Below are positions 48,304 through 59,725 of a DNA stretch of 64,000 bases, piece by piece. Made by a program: the position numbers and the translations under genes. Each line of letters begins with the position of its first letter. Positions within the stretch are counted from its first letter, which is position 1. Where the stretch lies: the NCBI RefSeq assembly GCF_002087295.1, contig NZ_MWVI01000061.1, positions 1 through 64,000 on the forward strand, given 5' to 3'. The notes under the pieces are model-generated. The model was not told the DNA's origin. It ran no database searches and was given only the letters and a program-made list of their open reading frames with translations. Source of the stretch: Vreelandella lionensis. GTDB taxonomy: Bacteria; Pseudomonadota; Gammaproteobacteria; Pseudomonadales; Halomonadaceae.

Positions 48304-49487
48304 AAAGATGACTCCTCAAGCGCCTGATGAATAGCTTGCGTTAAGCAGGTATCGCGCCAACCACTCAGTTCTTGTAATGGCTGGTGTGCAAGCCGCTGCA
48401 TGACCAGCGCCTCAATATCCCGGCGACGCAGCAACATTTCCGGAGCAATATTAAGAGCCGCTGCTTTTTCGGCAACTACTCCCTTAATCGCCTTGAAACG
48501 GCGCTTAAACGCAGGCTGCATGGGGTCTGGCCAACGCGTAGGTAAGTCGCTTTCTGGACCGTGCTGGGCCTGCTTCACTAGCGCCAGTAGAGCATCGCCC
48601 TCTTTTTTGACCAGCGGCGGCTTAATGCCCTCAACCTCGGCTAGCTCATAGCGGTTTTTGGGCATTTTTTCTGCCACAACGAACAGCAGCTTATCGCTCA
48701 CCAGCCAATTACGCGGTAAATCTCGACGGCGGGTTTCGCCCTCGCGCCAAATCGTCATTAGCCGGTAGGCCTCAAGCTGGCGAGGCGTCAATCGCCAAAG
48801 CTGGCGCTGGCGGGTATACCACTGGCCGTCGTTTTCAACGCTGCGTCCTGCCTGTTCGATCAAGCTGGCGCACTCGCTGTCCAACCACTCACGCCGCCCT
48901 AAGGCGTCGAGTTTTTCCGCTTGAAACTGCCACACCTTAAGCAAGTAAATTACGTCTAGCGCGGCGTACTCACATTGAGAAGACGTTAACGGACGCTCCA
49001 GCCAATTAGAGCGTGTCTCCTCTTTGGGAAGCGTTTCGCCTACCCAGTGCTCTACGAGTTTTTGGTAACCCATGCCAGGATTTTCGCCTAAGAAGGCTTG
49101 CGCCACCTGGGTATCCACCAGCGGCGTAGGCAACACGCCCGCCCAGTGTTGGAAGACTTCTAAATCTTCACTGCAGGCATGCAGCAGCTTCACCGCTCTA
49201 TTTTGCAATAGCGCTTTAAAAGCGTTGGTGCAGCGTGTTGATAACGGGTCGACTAAATATGCCACTTCATGACTGGCAAACTGAATCAGCGCCGGTATGG
49301 GGAAAAACGTATTCTCGCGGAAAAACTCGGTGTCTAAGGCAATAACGCTGGCACCGGAAACCTGTTCACAGGCGGCGTCTAACGCCTCGGCGCTATCAAT
49401 CCATTGATACAAAGCAGAAGTTGAAGAGGACAAAGAAATCTTCCGGGTTGGCACAACCGCATCAGCGCTTGCGTTTATTATCAGCAT
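48300..49487 (-). CDS. rnd: Ribonuclease D
   Basis: 3'-5' exoribonuclease acting in tRNA 3' maturation, 395 residues. The DEDD exonuclease motifs are ALDTEFFRENTF (Asp, Glu), HACSEDLEVFQHW (Asp) and YAALDVIYLLKVW (Tyr/Asp). An HRDC domain follows (LTPRQLEAYRLMTIWREGE). The start overlaps the recR stop (TAATG). The N-terminus is about 15 residues longer than E. coli RNase D; an internal start is possible but lacks the overlap. Confidence 0.94.
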   Translation of the reverse strand: MLIINASADAVVPTRKISLSSSTSALYQWIDSAEALDAACEQVSGASVIALDTEFFRENTFFPIPALIQFASHEVAYLVDPLSTRCTNAFKALLQNRAVKLLHACSEDLEVFQHWAGVLPTPLVDTQVAQAFLGENPGMGYQKLVEHWVGETLPKEETRSNWLERPLTSSQCEYAALDVIYLLKVWQFQAEKLDALGRREWLDSECASLIEQAGRSVENDGQWYTRQRQLWRLTPRQLEAYRLMTIWREGETRRRDLPRNWLVSDKLLFVVAEKMPKNRYELAEVEGIKPPLVKKEGDALLALVKQAQHGPESDLPTRWPDPMQPAFKRRFKAIKGVVAEKAAALNIAPEMLLRRRDIEALVMQRLAHQPLQELSGWRDTCLTQAIHQALEESSL

Positions 49488-50092
49488 TAATCGCTAGCAA
49501 AGGGCTGGCGACCATTAAAAGCGCGGCTTAATGTACCGCCATCCACATACTCCAACTCACCGCCCATCGGCACGCCATAGGCGAGACGAGAAAAGGATAC
49601 ACCGTAATGCGCAAGCTGGGAGGCAATGTAATGCGCTGTCGCCTCACCCTCTACCGTAGGGTTAGTAGCAAGAACGACTTCACGAATATTGCCTTCAGCT
49701 ACACGGCTTTCTAGCAACTCCAGCCCGATAGCTGCCGGGCAAATACCATCTAGCGGTGAAAGGTGACCATGCAGTACAAAATAGCGCCCTTGAAAACCGC
49801 CAGCCTCTTCAATCGCTAGCTGGTCTGCGGGCGATTCAACCACGCACAACAGTGCATCATCACGGCGAGAGCTCTCGCACAGCGCGCAAATATCGGCTTC
49901 GGTGAGCGTACGGCAGCGCTGGCAGTAGCCTACTTCCTCTATCGCCTGCTGAATCACTGCGGCTAATCGCTGGCCACCTGGGCGTTCACGCTCTAGTAAA
50001 TGCATCGCCATGCGCTGGGCCGTTTTTGGCCCAACGCCTGGCAACACGCGAAACGCGTCCATCAATTGCTCAACAAGCGGAGAAAAGCGCAT
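49487..50092 (-). CDS. recR: Recombination protein RecR
   Basis: Loads RecA with RecF/RecO at gaps. The 201-residue length is standard. N-terminal HhH ([18 protein letters not shown]), four-Cys zinc finger (C57, C60, C69, C72: [12 protein letters not shown]), Toprim domain ([13 protein letters not shown]) and C-terminal [19 protein letters not shown]. It sits four bases after ybaB in the conserved dnaX-ybaB-recR order. Confidence 0.97.
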   Translation of the reverse strand: MRFSPLVEQLMDAFRVLPGVGPKTAQRMAMHLLERERPGGQRLAAVIQQAIEEVGYCQRCRTLTEADICALCESSRRDDALLCVVESPADQLAIEEAGGFQGRYFVLHGHLSPLDGICPAAIGLELLESRVAEGNIREVVLATNPTVEGEATAHYIASQLAHYGVSFSRLAYGVPMGGELEYVDGGTLSRAFNGRQPFASD

Positions 50093-50095
50093 GGT

Positions 50096-50422
50096 TTAGA
50101 ACGGCATCTTAAAGCCGGGCGGTAGATTTAAACCGGCTGTTGCTTCTTCCATTTTCGCTTTGGAGTTCGCTTCTACTTTGCGTACAGCATCGTTGACCGC
50201 TGCCGCCAGCAAATCTTCAAGCAGCTCTTTATCCTCTTCCAGCACGCTTGGGTCGATCGTGACATCGCTGACATCATGGCGGCCGTTCATGGTAATTTTT
50301 ACCATGCCCGCACCCGCTTCGCCGTGCACTTCAGCTTTGGCCACTTCTTCTTGAACGCGCTGCATTTTTTCCTGCATTTCTTGGGCTTGCTTCATGATGT
50401 TGCCCATTCCGCCTTTAAACAT
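50096..50422 (-). CDS. ybaB: YbaB/EbfC nucleoid-associated protein
   Basis: DNA-binding nucleoid protein of 108 residues that dimerises through a long helix ([23 protein letters not shown]) and has the family core [19 protein letters not shown]. It lies between dnaX and recR. An ATG at 50422 is preceded by AGGAGA. Confidence 0.96.
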   Translation of the reverse strand: MFKGGMGNIMKQAQEMQEKMQRVQEEVAKAEVHGEAGAGMVKITMNGRHDVSDVTIDPSVLEEDKELLEDLLAAAVNDAVRKVEANSKAKMEEATAGLNLPPGFKMPF

Positions 50423-50470
50423 GCGGTCTTCTCCTAAATCATTAATAAGCGAGTTGGTAGCCGTCGGCCG

Positions 50471-52350
<1,880 letters not shown>

Positions 52351-52507
52351 TGAGCAAAACTTCCTTAGGCGGGCTGACTGTCGATGCTAAACAGCCTATC
52401 GTAAACCGTAGATGCTAATTGTTGGTGCTTCATAGAGCACCATTCTAGCGGCTGCACCGCAGCCCGCCAACCGCCCGGCAGATGCCGAGCGGCATGAGGC
52501 GTTACGC

Positions 52508-52858
52508 TTAGGCGTTATCGCCACCTTCAGCGGCACCAGCACGTTGGGCGGCTTCTTTTACCAACTTTTCAAGCTCACCGTTTTGATGCATTTCAATCAC
52601 AATATCGCAGCCGCCTACCAGCTCGCCTTCTACCCATAGCTGGGGAAAGGTCGGCCAGTTGGCAATTTTCGGCAGCTCAGCACGGATATCCGGGTTATCC
52701 AATACGTTGACGAAGGCAAAACGTTCGCCGCAGCTCATCAGCGCTTGCACTGTCTGTGCAGAGAAGCCGCACTGGGGCAGTTGGGGGGTGCCTTTCATGT
52801 AGATCAAAATCGGGTTTTCGCTGATTTGACGCTGAATATTTTCGGCAGTGGTGCTCAT
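52508..52858 (-). CDS. grxD: Monothiol glutaredoxin Grx4
   Basis: Iron-sulfur cluster carrier glutaredoxin of 116 residues with the CGFS active site (Cys30), the glutathione-contact WPTFPQLWV and the GGCDI turn. The C-terminal tail is Ala/Gly rich. AGGAGC lies upstream of the ATG at 52858. It stands alone, divergent from argF. Confidence 0.97.
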   Translation of the reverse strand: MSTTAENIQRQISENPILIYMKGTPQLPQCGFSAQTVQALMSCGERFAFVNVLDNPDIRAELPKIANWPTFPQLWVEGELVGGCDIVIEMHQNGELEKLVKEAAQRAGAAEGGDNA

Positions 52859-52945
52859 GATGTGCTCCTAAACAAGTGATGTGATCCAAGTCAGTTTACG
52901 CAATTCGTCAACTGGCTTTAACCCCACGACCTAGTAATGCCATGG

Positions 52946-52963
52946 ATTGGTGATTACACCAAT
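52946..52963. promoter_or_regulatory. Inverted repeat between grxD and argF
   Basis: ATTGGTGATTACACCAAT has perfect 7-bp arms around ATTA in the divergent intergenic region. It does not match an ArgR box that I know. Could be an operator for either gene. Confidence 0.3.
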
Positions 52964-53075
52964 ACCCGAGCAAACTACTCGGCCTTAACGCGTGGCAGCC
53001 ATTCTACGCATGCCGCCCGCGTTGCGCATCCCCTGCCGCATCGCTAGGATGGTGTTTTTGCGCGGAGAGAAGTCC

Positions 53076-53995
53076 ATGGCGACACGCCATTTCCTTACCC
53101 TATTGGATTTGACCCCAGATGAGCTGGCGTATTTGATCCAGCGTGCCATTAAGATCAAGACGGATCTTAAAGCTAATGGCCCGGTGTACACACCGCTACC
53201 AAACCGCACGCTGGCGATGATTTTTGAAAAATCGTCCACCCGAACCCGCGTCTCTTTTGAAACAGGCATGGCGCAATTTGGTGGCCATGCGCTCTTCCTC
53301 TCTCCTCGTGATACCCAGCTTGGCCGCGGTGAGCCAATCGAAGACACCGCACGCGTGCTCTCTGAGATGGTGGATGCAGTCATGATTCGCACCTTCTCCC
53401 ACCAAGGCCTGGAAACCTATGCCAGCGCCAGCAGCGTGCCGGTGATTAATGCCCTAAGCGACGACTACCACCCCTGCCAACTGCTGGCAGATGTGATACC
53501 TGGACAGAGCTGCGCGGCAGCGTCAAAGGTCGCACCGCGGTGTGGATTGGCGATGGCAATAATATGTGCCACTCCTGGATCAACGCCGCCCGCCAGTTCG
53601 GCTTTCATCTGCGGGTCTGCTGCCCGGAAGGCTATGAACCACGCGAAGATATCATGGCCGCTGCGGGTGACTGCGTCACCCTGCTCCACGACCCACAAGA
53701 AGCGGCTAAAGGTGCTGACTTAATCACTACTGACGTATGGGCTTCCATGGGCCAGGAAGAGGAGCAGGCAAAACGAGAAGCCGACTTTGCAGGCTTCCAG
53801 GTAACTGAAGCCCTGCTCGACTCCGCCCAATCTGACGTGCTGTTTTTACACTGCTTGCCTGCTCATCGAGGCGAAGAGATCAGCCTCACGCTGCTGGACG
53901 ACCCAAGGGCAGTAGTATGGCAGGAAGCCGGCAACCGCCTACACGCTCAAAAAGCATTGATCGAGTTTTTGTTGCTAGGCAAAGTCGACGCATAA
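53076..53995 (+). pseudogene. argF: Ornithine carbamoyltransferase, single-base deletion
   Basis: Makes citrulline from ornithine and carbamoyl phosphate in arginine synthesis. Carbamoyl-phosphate motif [13 protein letters not shown], then [10 protein letters not shown] in the first frame; ornithine-side motifs [12 protein letters not shown] and [12 protein letters not shown] in the second. One G is missing between 53497 and 53498: restoring it gives [19 protein letters not shown] and 306 residues, the family length. GGAGAG precedes the ATG at 53076. Arginine biosynthesis normally needs this gene, so an error in the sequence is the simplest explanation. Confidence 0.95.
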
Positions 53996-54016
53996 CCTCT
54001 ATCGCCTAACCTCTAT

Positions 54017-54043
54017 CCCGCCCTGTATGCTTTGCAGGGCGGG
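54017..54043 (+). terminator. Possible terminator hairpin after argF
   Basis: Nine-bp perfect stem CCCGCCCTG / CAGGGCGGG with a nine-base loop starts 21 bp past the argF stop. Only a weak T content follows, so it may stabilise the 3' end more than terminate. Confidence 0.5.
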
Positions 54044-54098
54044 CTTGTGCACAATGCCCTCGAAAGCAAACGCCACTACACCGGGTACAAAGCAAGCA

Positions 54099-54134
54099 TA
54101 AAAAAACGCCACGTTATAAATAACGTAGCGTTTA
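54099..54134 (-). terminator. Terminator of tRNA-Ala
   Basis: On the minus strand AAACGCTACGTTAT pairs with ATAACGTGGCGTTT (one mismatch) and is followed by a T run. It lies just downstream of the tRNA 3' end. Confidence 0.85.
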
Positions 54135-54141
54135 GAAATAT

Positions 54142-54217
54142 TGGTGGAGCCTAGCGGGATCGAACCGCTGACCTCAACACTGCCAGTGTTGCGCTCTCCC
54201 AGCTGAGCTAAGGCCCC
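54142..54217 (-). tRNA. tRNA-Ala (anticodon GGC)
   Basis: Full cloverleaf of 76 nt with encoded CCA. D-arm GCTCAGCTGGGAGAGC, anticodon loop with GGC in CACTGGCAGTG, T-arm GCGGTTCGATCCCGC. The acceptor stem has one G-U pair. It ends in its own terminator. Confidence 0.97.
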
Positions 54218-54392
54218 ACATGCTGCCAGTTTCGTGCAGCGGGGCGAATACTAATTCACAGCACTGTAAGAGTCAAGCATTAAAGCAAACCAGAATCATC
54301 TAATTCTCCTTTGCTGAGAGCTGTGGCACTCTATAGGTTCGCAGCGTGCGTATCGCTTGAGTCCACGATGATTACCTGCAGGAGCCAGACCT

Positions 54393-55043
54393 TTGATCAA
54401 CGTTTTAATTGCCGATGATCACCACCTGGTGAGAACCAGCATCGCCCACCTGCTAAACGAAGAGTCCGATATTAAAATTGTGGGCGAAGTGGATGATGGA
54501 GAGAGCGCCGTCGCCCAGTGCCGACAACTAAAGCCTGACATTGTCCTCATGGATCTTCGTATGCCGGGTATCGGCGGGCTAGAAGCCACACGGCGTATTC
54601 AACGCACCCTGGCTTACATTAAGGTTATCATTCTTACCGCCCACTTAGAGGACAGCGTCCTGAGGCGCATGCTTGAAGCCGGGGCATCGGGCTTTTTAAG
54701 CAAAGGGGCTGATGCGGTGGAAATGACCGATGCCATTCGCCAAGTCTTCCGCAACGGGCGCTATATAAGCCAAGAAATTGCACAGCGGCTAGCACTCGCC
54801 CACTTCACTGACGAAGATAGCCCATTTAACCAGCTTTCTGATCGCGAGCTACAAATTGCTTTGATGATCGTCAACTGTCAGCGAGTACAAGATATTTCTG
54901 ACCGTCTACACCTTAGCCCTAAAACCGTTAACACTTACCGTTATCGCTTGTTTGATAAGCTACATGTCACCAGTGATGTCGAGTTGACCCATCTCGCCTT
55001 ACGCCACGGTCTAGTCGAAGGTTTTGACGCCACTATGGGATAG
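54393..55043 (+). CDS. uvrY: UvrY/GacA response regulator
   Basis: LuxR-type regulator of 216 residues, partner of BarA/GacS, which activates csrB/rsm-type small RNAs. Receiver with ADDHHLVR, phospho-Asp in VLMDLRMPG and Lys in GFLSKGAD; C-terminal HTH LSDRELQIALMIV and LHLSPKTVNTYRYRLFDKL. It begins with TTG, supported by AGGAG ten bases upstream and by alignment with MINVLL of E. coli UvrY. The uvrY-uvrC-pgsA order is conserved with E. coli. Confidence 0.95.
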   Translation: MINVLIADDHHLVRTSIAHLLNEESDIKIVGEVDDGESAVAQCRQLKPDIVLMDLRMPGIGGLEATRRIQRTLAYIKVIILTAHLEDSVLRRMLEAGASGFLSKGADAVEMTDAIRQVFRNGRYISQEIAQRLALAHFTDEDSPFNQLSDRELQIALMIVNCQRVQDISDRLHLSPKTVNTYRYRLFDKLHVTSDVELTHLALRHGLVEGFDATMG

Positions 55044-55089
55044 ACCTACCATCGCAGCTTCTGCCATTTAAGAGCTCCAATGCCCAGCT

Positions 55090-56905
55090 ATGACTTTTGA
55101 TGCCAAGCAGTTTTTAAGCTCTGTCAGCACTTCACACGGTGTTTACCGCATGCTGGATGAGGAGCAAAACACGCTCTATGTCGGCAAAGCGAAGCGTTTG
55201 AAAGCACGACTGGCAAGCTATTTCCGCGGCCAGCTCAATACCAAAACCCAGGCGATGGTGGCACGCATTGCCGATATTCAAATTACGGTCACCCGTAGCG
55301 AAACCGAAGCACTGCTGCTTGAACAAACATTAATCAAGGAGCTTCGCCCGCCCTACAACATCCGGCTACGGGATGATAAATCCTACCCGTTTGTGTTTGT
55401 CACTGACCGCCACCCCTACCCCGCGTTGGAATATAAGCGAGCACGCCAGCGTCGCGACGATGGCCGCTACCTGGGCCCCTACCCCAGCAGCGGGGCCGTA
55501 AAAGAGAGCCTGACGCTGATGCAGAAAATTTTTCGCATCCGTAACTGCGAAGACAGTGTTTTTGACCACCGCTCTCGGCCCTTGCTTGCAGTATCAAATT
55601 CAGCGCTGCAGCGCCCCTTGTGTTGATTACATCTCAGAAGAGGAGTATCGCCGGGATGTGGAACATGCGGTGATGTGCCTAGAAGGCAAAAGCGAGCACG
55701 TGACCCAGCTATTAACCCAAGAAATGGAAGTAGCCAGCCAAGCGCTCAACTTTGAAGAGGCCGCACGCCTGCGTGACCAAATCCAGCAGCTACGCCAGCT
55801 GCAGCAGCGCCAGTTTGTGGATAACGAGAGCGGCGACGCAGACGTTTTCGCCTTAGCCCAACGCCCTGGCGCACTCGGCATCTCCATATTGAGCGTGCGT
55901 GATGGTCGTCTACTGGGTGCTCGGCACCATACGCCAAAGAATGATCTAGACCTGCCGCCAGAAATGCTGCTGACCGAAGTGGTTAGTCAATACTATTTTG
56001 GCCAGCCGCATAACGTACCCGGAGAAGTAATTACTAGCCTCCCGCTGGAAGATAGCACTCTGATTGCCGATGCCCTCTCTCAGCAAGCAGGCAAAAAAGT
56101 CAGAGTAGCAAGCCAAGTGCGCGGGCATCGCGCCCAATGGCAGCACCTCGCCATGACCAACGCCGAGCAGCAGCTTGCATCACAGCTGGTCAATAAAACC
56201 CAGCTCACTCAGCGGTTTGAGGCACTGCAAAAAGCGCTGGGACTGGAAAAACTGCCAGAGCGGCTTGAGTGTTTCGATATCAGCCACAGCCAGGGCGAAG
56301 CCACCGTGGCGTCTTGCGTGGTGTTTGACCATCAAGGCCCGCGTAAAAGTGACTATCGCCACTTCCGCATTGAAGGCATCGCAGCAGGGGATGATTACGC
56401 CGCCATGCAACAAGCGCTGACGCGGCGCCTGAAGCGGGTAAAAAGCGGAGAAGCAGTGGCCCCCGATATTCTGATTGTGGATGGCGGCAAAGGGCAGCTC
56501 AATATGGCACGCGGGGTACGAAACGACCTTTCGGTCACCAACATCATTCTACTAGGCGTTGCCAAAGGAACCACTCGCAAGGCCGGGCTGGAAACTCTCT
56601 TCTTAGAGACCAGCGATAACCCGCTGCCTTTAGATCCGGCTTCTCCGGCACTGCATTTAATCCAGCATATCCGCGATGAGTCCCACCGCTTTGCGATTGC
56701 AGGCCACCGGGCAGCGCGAGACAAAGCGCGACGCACGTCTACTTTGCAGGATATTCCTGGCATAGGCCCTAAACGGCGGCGTGAACTTCTGCGCTTTTTT
56801 GGTGGCCTACAGGGCGTACAAAAGGCCAGCCGTGATGAACTAGCCAGGGTGCCCGGAATTAATGCAGCCCTCGCAGAGAGCATTTATACGGCACTGAATG
56901 GATAA
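55090..56905 (+). pseudogene. uvrC: UvrABC system protein C, single-base insertion
   Basis: Nucleotide-excision nuclease making both incisions. GIY-YIG domain ([25 protein letters not shown]), then UVR domain (NFEEAARLRDQIQQL), RNase-H-like nuclease (ECFDISHSQGEATVASCVVF, ILIVDGGKGQL) and C-terminal HhH (LQDIPGIGPKRRRELL). The frame breaks at about 55582: removing one T (CCCTTGC to CCCTGC) joins [20 protein letters not shown], whose cysteines are conserved. The joined protein is about 604 residues, full length. Confidence 0.95.
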
Positions 56906-57003
56906 ACTTGTTCTTAACATGGATGCAATGCGCTAAGGGGGATAGAATAACCCGCACATTACACTCCGACTTCATGATTCTCCGGCAAGGATCGCGCCCT
57001 GCG

Positions 57004-57552
57004 ATGAATATACCCAACATACTTACACTGGCAAAAATCTTTTTTATCCCGCTACTGGTAGTACTGTTTTATCTACCTTTCAGTTGCAGCATGCCGATTG
57101 CCGCTGGTTTATTTGCCCTAGCATCGGTCACCGACTGGCTCGATGGCTACCTGGCCCGCCGCTGGAATCAGTCGACACCCTTCGGTGCCTTTTTAGACCC
57201 TTTGGCAGACAAACTTATGGTCGCCGTGGCGCTTGCACTGTTAATTGAGCGTTTCGACACGCTGATCCTGACGCTGCCCGCACTGGTGATTATCGGTCGT
57301 GAGATCGTTATTTCAGCCCTGCGGGAGTGGATGGCCGAAATGGGTAAACGCGGCATGGTGGCGGTCTCTTGGGTTGGCAAACTAAAAACCACGCTGCAGA
57401 TGGTCGCCATTCTGGTGCTGCTGGCCTTCCCGCCAGGGCACGAAATCGCGCTACTGGGCGTGGTTGTTCTGTACGCTGCCGCTGCTCTCACGCTTTGGTC
57501 AATGGCTCAGTATCTAAAAGCTGCTTGGCCGCACCTTAGTCGCTCAATGTAG
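57004..57552 (+). CDS. pgsA: Phosphatidylglycerophosphate synthase
   Basis: Makes phosphatidylglycerophosphate from CDP-diacylglycerol and glycerol-3-phosphate in the inner membrane. The 182-residue protein has the CDP-alcohol phosphotransferase motif spread over DWLDGYLARRW, then FGAFLDPLADKLM, with all Asp residues. About five helices. MNIPNILTLAKI is the standard start; AAGGA lies upstream. It follows uvrC by 98 bp and precedes the tRNA cluster. Confidence 0.96.
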   Translation: MNIPNILTLAKIFFIPLLVVLFYLPFSCSMPIAAGLFALASVTDWLDGYLARRWNQSTPFGAFLDPLADKLMVAVALALLIERFDTLILTLPALVIIGREIVISALREWMAEMGKRGMVAVSWVGKLKTTLQMVAILVLLAFPPGHEIALLGVVVLYAAAALTLWSMAQYLKAAWPHLSRSM

Positions 57553-57608
57553 GCAGCATAAATGTCAGCAGCACAGTAGCTCTTTGAACCCGTTGATAAA
57601 TTGATTGT

Positions 57609-57636
57609 TTGACAAGCGCGCAGCGATGCGTATAAT
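57609..57636 (+). promoter_or_regulatory. Consensus sigma-70 promoter of the tRNA cluster
   Basis: TTGACA, a 16-base spacer and TATAAT, both boxes perfect. It is followed by GC-rich bases typical of stringently controlled stable-RNA promoters. Confidence 0.9.
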
Positions 57637-57652
57637 TCGCCCTCGAGTCGAT

Positions 57653-57676
57653 CGGGAATAGCTCAGTGGTAGAGCA
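57653..57676 (+). pseudogene. Truncated tRNA-Gly remnant
   Basis: CGGGAATAGCTCAGTGGTAG plus AGCA is the acceptor-D-arm half of tRNA-Gly(GCC). It is the first element after the promoter, where E. coli has glyW. The anticodon arm, T-arm and 3' acceptor are missing; the next 27 bases up to tRNA-Cys are unrelated. It cannot fold as a tRNA. Confidence 0.75.
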
Positions 57677-57703
57677 TCGCTGGTTAACGCCAATGACTTG
57701 TTA

Positions 57704-57777
57704 GGCTGGATGGCAGAGTGGTTATGCAGCGGACTGCAACTCCGTGTACGCCGGTTCGATTCCGACTCCAGCCTCCA
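57704..57777 (+). tRNA. tRNA-Cys (anticodon GCA)
   Basis: 74 nt with CCA. Acceptor GGCTGGA / TCCAGCC pairs perfectly, anticodon loop GACTGCAACTC has GCA, T-arm GCCGGTTCGATTCCGAC. Middle of the Gly-Cys-Leu cluster. Confidence 0.96.
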
Positions 57778-57816
57778 TTGTCAGTGTAGCGATTGCTGCT
57801 AAAGCGCCGATACACT

Positions 57817-57903
57817 GCCCGGATGGCGAAATTGGTAGACGCAAGAGACTTAAAATCTCTCGGAGGCAACTCCGTGCCGGTTCAAGTCCGGCTCCGGGCA
57901 CCA
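57817..57903 (+). tRNA. tRNA-Leu (anticodon TAA)
   Basis: 87 nt class II tRNA with CCA. Acceptor GCCCGGA / TCCGGGC, anticodon stem-loop AGAGACTTAAAATCTCT with TAA, variable arm CGGAGGCAACTCCG, T-arm GCCGGTTCAAGTCCGGC. Confidence 0.96.
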
Positions 57904-57926
57904 TGAATTGTTAGTAAGAACATGAC

Positions 57927-57959
57927 GCTGCGAGATCTTCTGATCTACGCGGCTTTTTT
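57927..57959 (+). terminator. Terminator of the tRNA cluster
   Basis: GCTGCGAGATC / GATCTACGCGGC stem with one bulged A and loop TTCT, followed by six T, 23 bp after tRNA-Leu. Confidence 0.85.
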
Positions 57960-58105
57960 GTGTTTAACGCCCACCCGATCAGTTACCTTTCGCATTTTTG
58001 CCCACACCATCGCTAAGCGCCAGTGGTCACGCTATGATGCCATCCTCCCTGTGAAAGCGTGTTGCGCGCGCAGTTTTTGATAGCAAAAAGAAGGAGCGGG
58101 CCCCT

Positions 58106-59713
58106 ATGAGCACGCCAACAACCGACCTACTTATTATCGGCGGCGGCGTCGCCGGCCTCACCCTAGCGCTAGAAGTTGCTGACCACTTGTTAGTCACGCT
58201 GGTACGTCCGGCAATGGATGATCAAGGGGCCAGCCGCTGGGCACAGGGCGGCATTGCGGCAGTGCTCTCTCCGGATGACAATCTCGACGACCATGTACGC
58301 GATACTCTCATCGCTGGTGATGGACTATGCGATGAAGACGCCGTTCGTTTTACCGTCACCCATGGTCCTGAGGCGATTCAATGGCTCATTGACAACGGTG
58401 TTCCGTTTACGCCCGACCCGGACCCAAGCGCCCGCTACCCCTACCACCTGACCCGAGAAGGCGGGCACAACGCGCGGCGCATTATTCATGCCGATGACGC
58501 CACCGGTCGTGCGGTAGTTGAAACCTTGGTCAATAAAGTCTCTGCCCGCCCTGGCATTACTCAGCGCAGCGACCTGACGATTCTCACCCTGCTGAGCAAC
58601 GCTGAGGGCCACTGCATTGGCGCCCAAGGTGTCGATAGCGAGCAACGCCTACAAGCGTTTTATGCCCATCACACCATTCTCGCTACCGGCGGCGCAAGCG
58701 GGTTATACCGGCACACCACCACCCCAGCACCCAGCAGCGGCGAAGGTATGATGATGGCGGCTGAGCTGGGAGCAACTCTTGCCAATCTTGAGTTTCAGCA
58801 GTTTCACCCTACCTGCCTATTCGACCCGGATGGCCCAGCCTTTCTGATTAGCGAGGCGGTGCGCGGTGAAGGCGGCCACCTGCTTAACGAAGCTGGCCAT
58901 CGTTTTATGCCCGACCTCGATCCACGTGCCGAGCTAGCGCCTAGAGATGTGGTGGCAAGAGCCATTGATGCACAGATTCAGCAAGGCACGCTGGGGCACG
59001 TCTGGCTAGATATACGCCATTTAGGGGAAGCCTCTATACGCCATCACTTCCCTACAATTTTGGCTCATTGCGCCTCGCGGGGAATGGATATTACGCGCCA
59101 ACCGATCCCCGTTGTGCCCGCCGCCCATTATAGCTGTGGCGGCGTCGCTACCGACCACGCTGGCGCTACCAACGTTGCCAACCTTTATGCCATTGGCGAA
59201 ACGGCCTATACCGGCCTCCACGGCGCAAACCGTATGGCTAGCAATTCGCTGCTTGAGTGTTTGGTTTATGCGCGTAGCTGCGCCCTGCATCTGCTCTCCT
59301 TGCCCTCGCCACCCAATGAGCCGCTGAATACAGGAGGTGATCATCAAGCACCTATCATTCAGCCCAGCATTAACGTGGAACTAGAGGCACTTAGAAAGCT
59401 CCGCTTTAAGATGCGCAGCGTCATCAGTCAATACGTATCGATAGTAAGAAGCGACCAAGGCCTTGCTGCCGCCAGTGAAGCACTGGCAGAAATCAAAAAA
59501 GAATTGGAAAAGCTAGATAAAGCGATGTCGCACCCAGAAAGTATGCGACTAAGGCAAGCCATTATGCTTGCTCAACTCACTGTGCTGGCCGCCTCTCAAC
59601 GCCACGAGTCTCGGGGCTTGCATTACTCTATTGACTGGCCAGAACATCAGGCCACCTCCGGCCCTTCTCAACTGACACTAGATAGTTTGCGTTTAGCAGG
59701 GCTTCCGCACTAA
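58106..59713 (+). CDS. nadB: L-aspartate oxidase
   Basis: FAD enzyme oxidising L-aspartate to iminoaspartate, the first step of de novo NAD synthesis. The 535-residue protein has the dinucleotide motif LLIIGGGVAGLTLALE, SRWAQGGIAA, the succinate-dehydrogenase-family segments FQQFHPTC, EAVRGEGGHL, PVVPAAHYSCGGV and the substrate arginine region HGANRMASNSLLECLVY, and the helical C-terminal domain. AAGGAG is upstream. nadA and nadC are not in the window. It converges on ygfX. Confidence 0.96.
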   Translation: MSTPTTDLLIIGGGVAGLTLALEVADHLLVTLVRPAMDDQGASRWAQGGIAAVLSPDDNLDDHVRDTLIAGDGLCDEDAVRFTVTHGPEAIQWLIDNGVPFTPDPDPSARYPYHLTREGGHNARRIIHADDATGRAVVETLVNKVSARPGITQRSDLTILTLLSNAEGHCIGAQGVDSEQRLQAFYAHHTILATGGASGLYRHTTTPAPSSGEGMMMAAELGATLANLEFQQFHPTCLFDPDGPAFLISEAVRGEGGHLLNEAGHRFMPDLDPRAELAPRDVVARAIDAQIQQGTLGHVWLDIRHLGEASIRHHFPTILAHCASRGMDITRQPIPVVPAAHYSCGGVATDHAGATNVANLYAIGETAYTGLHGANRMASNSLLECLVYARSCALHLLSLPSPPNEPLNTGGDHQAPIIQPSINVELEALRKLRFKMRSVISQYVSIVRSDQGLAAASEALAEIKKELEKLDKAMSHPESMRLRQAIMLAQLTVLAASQRHESRGLHYSIDWPEHQATSGPSQLTLDSLRLAGLPH

Positions 59714-59725
59714 CGCCCTGCCAAA

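Noticed and set aside
57904-58105. Small ORF starting at the ATG after tRNA-Leu
   Set aside because: Its frame runs through the tRNA terminator and there is no ribosome site or family match.
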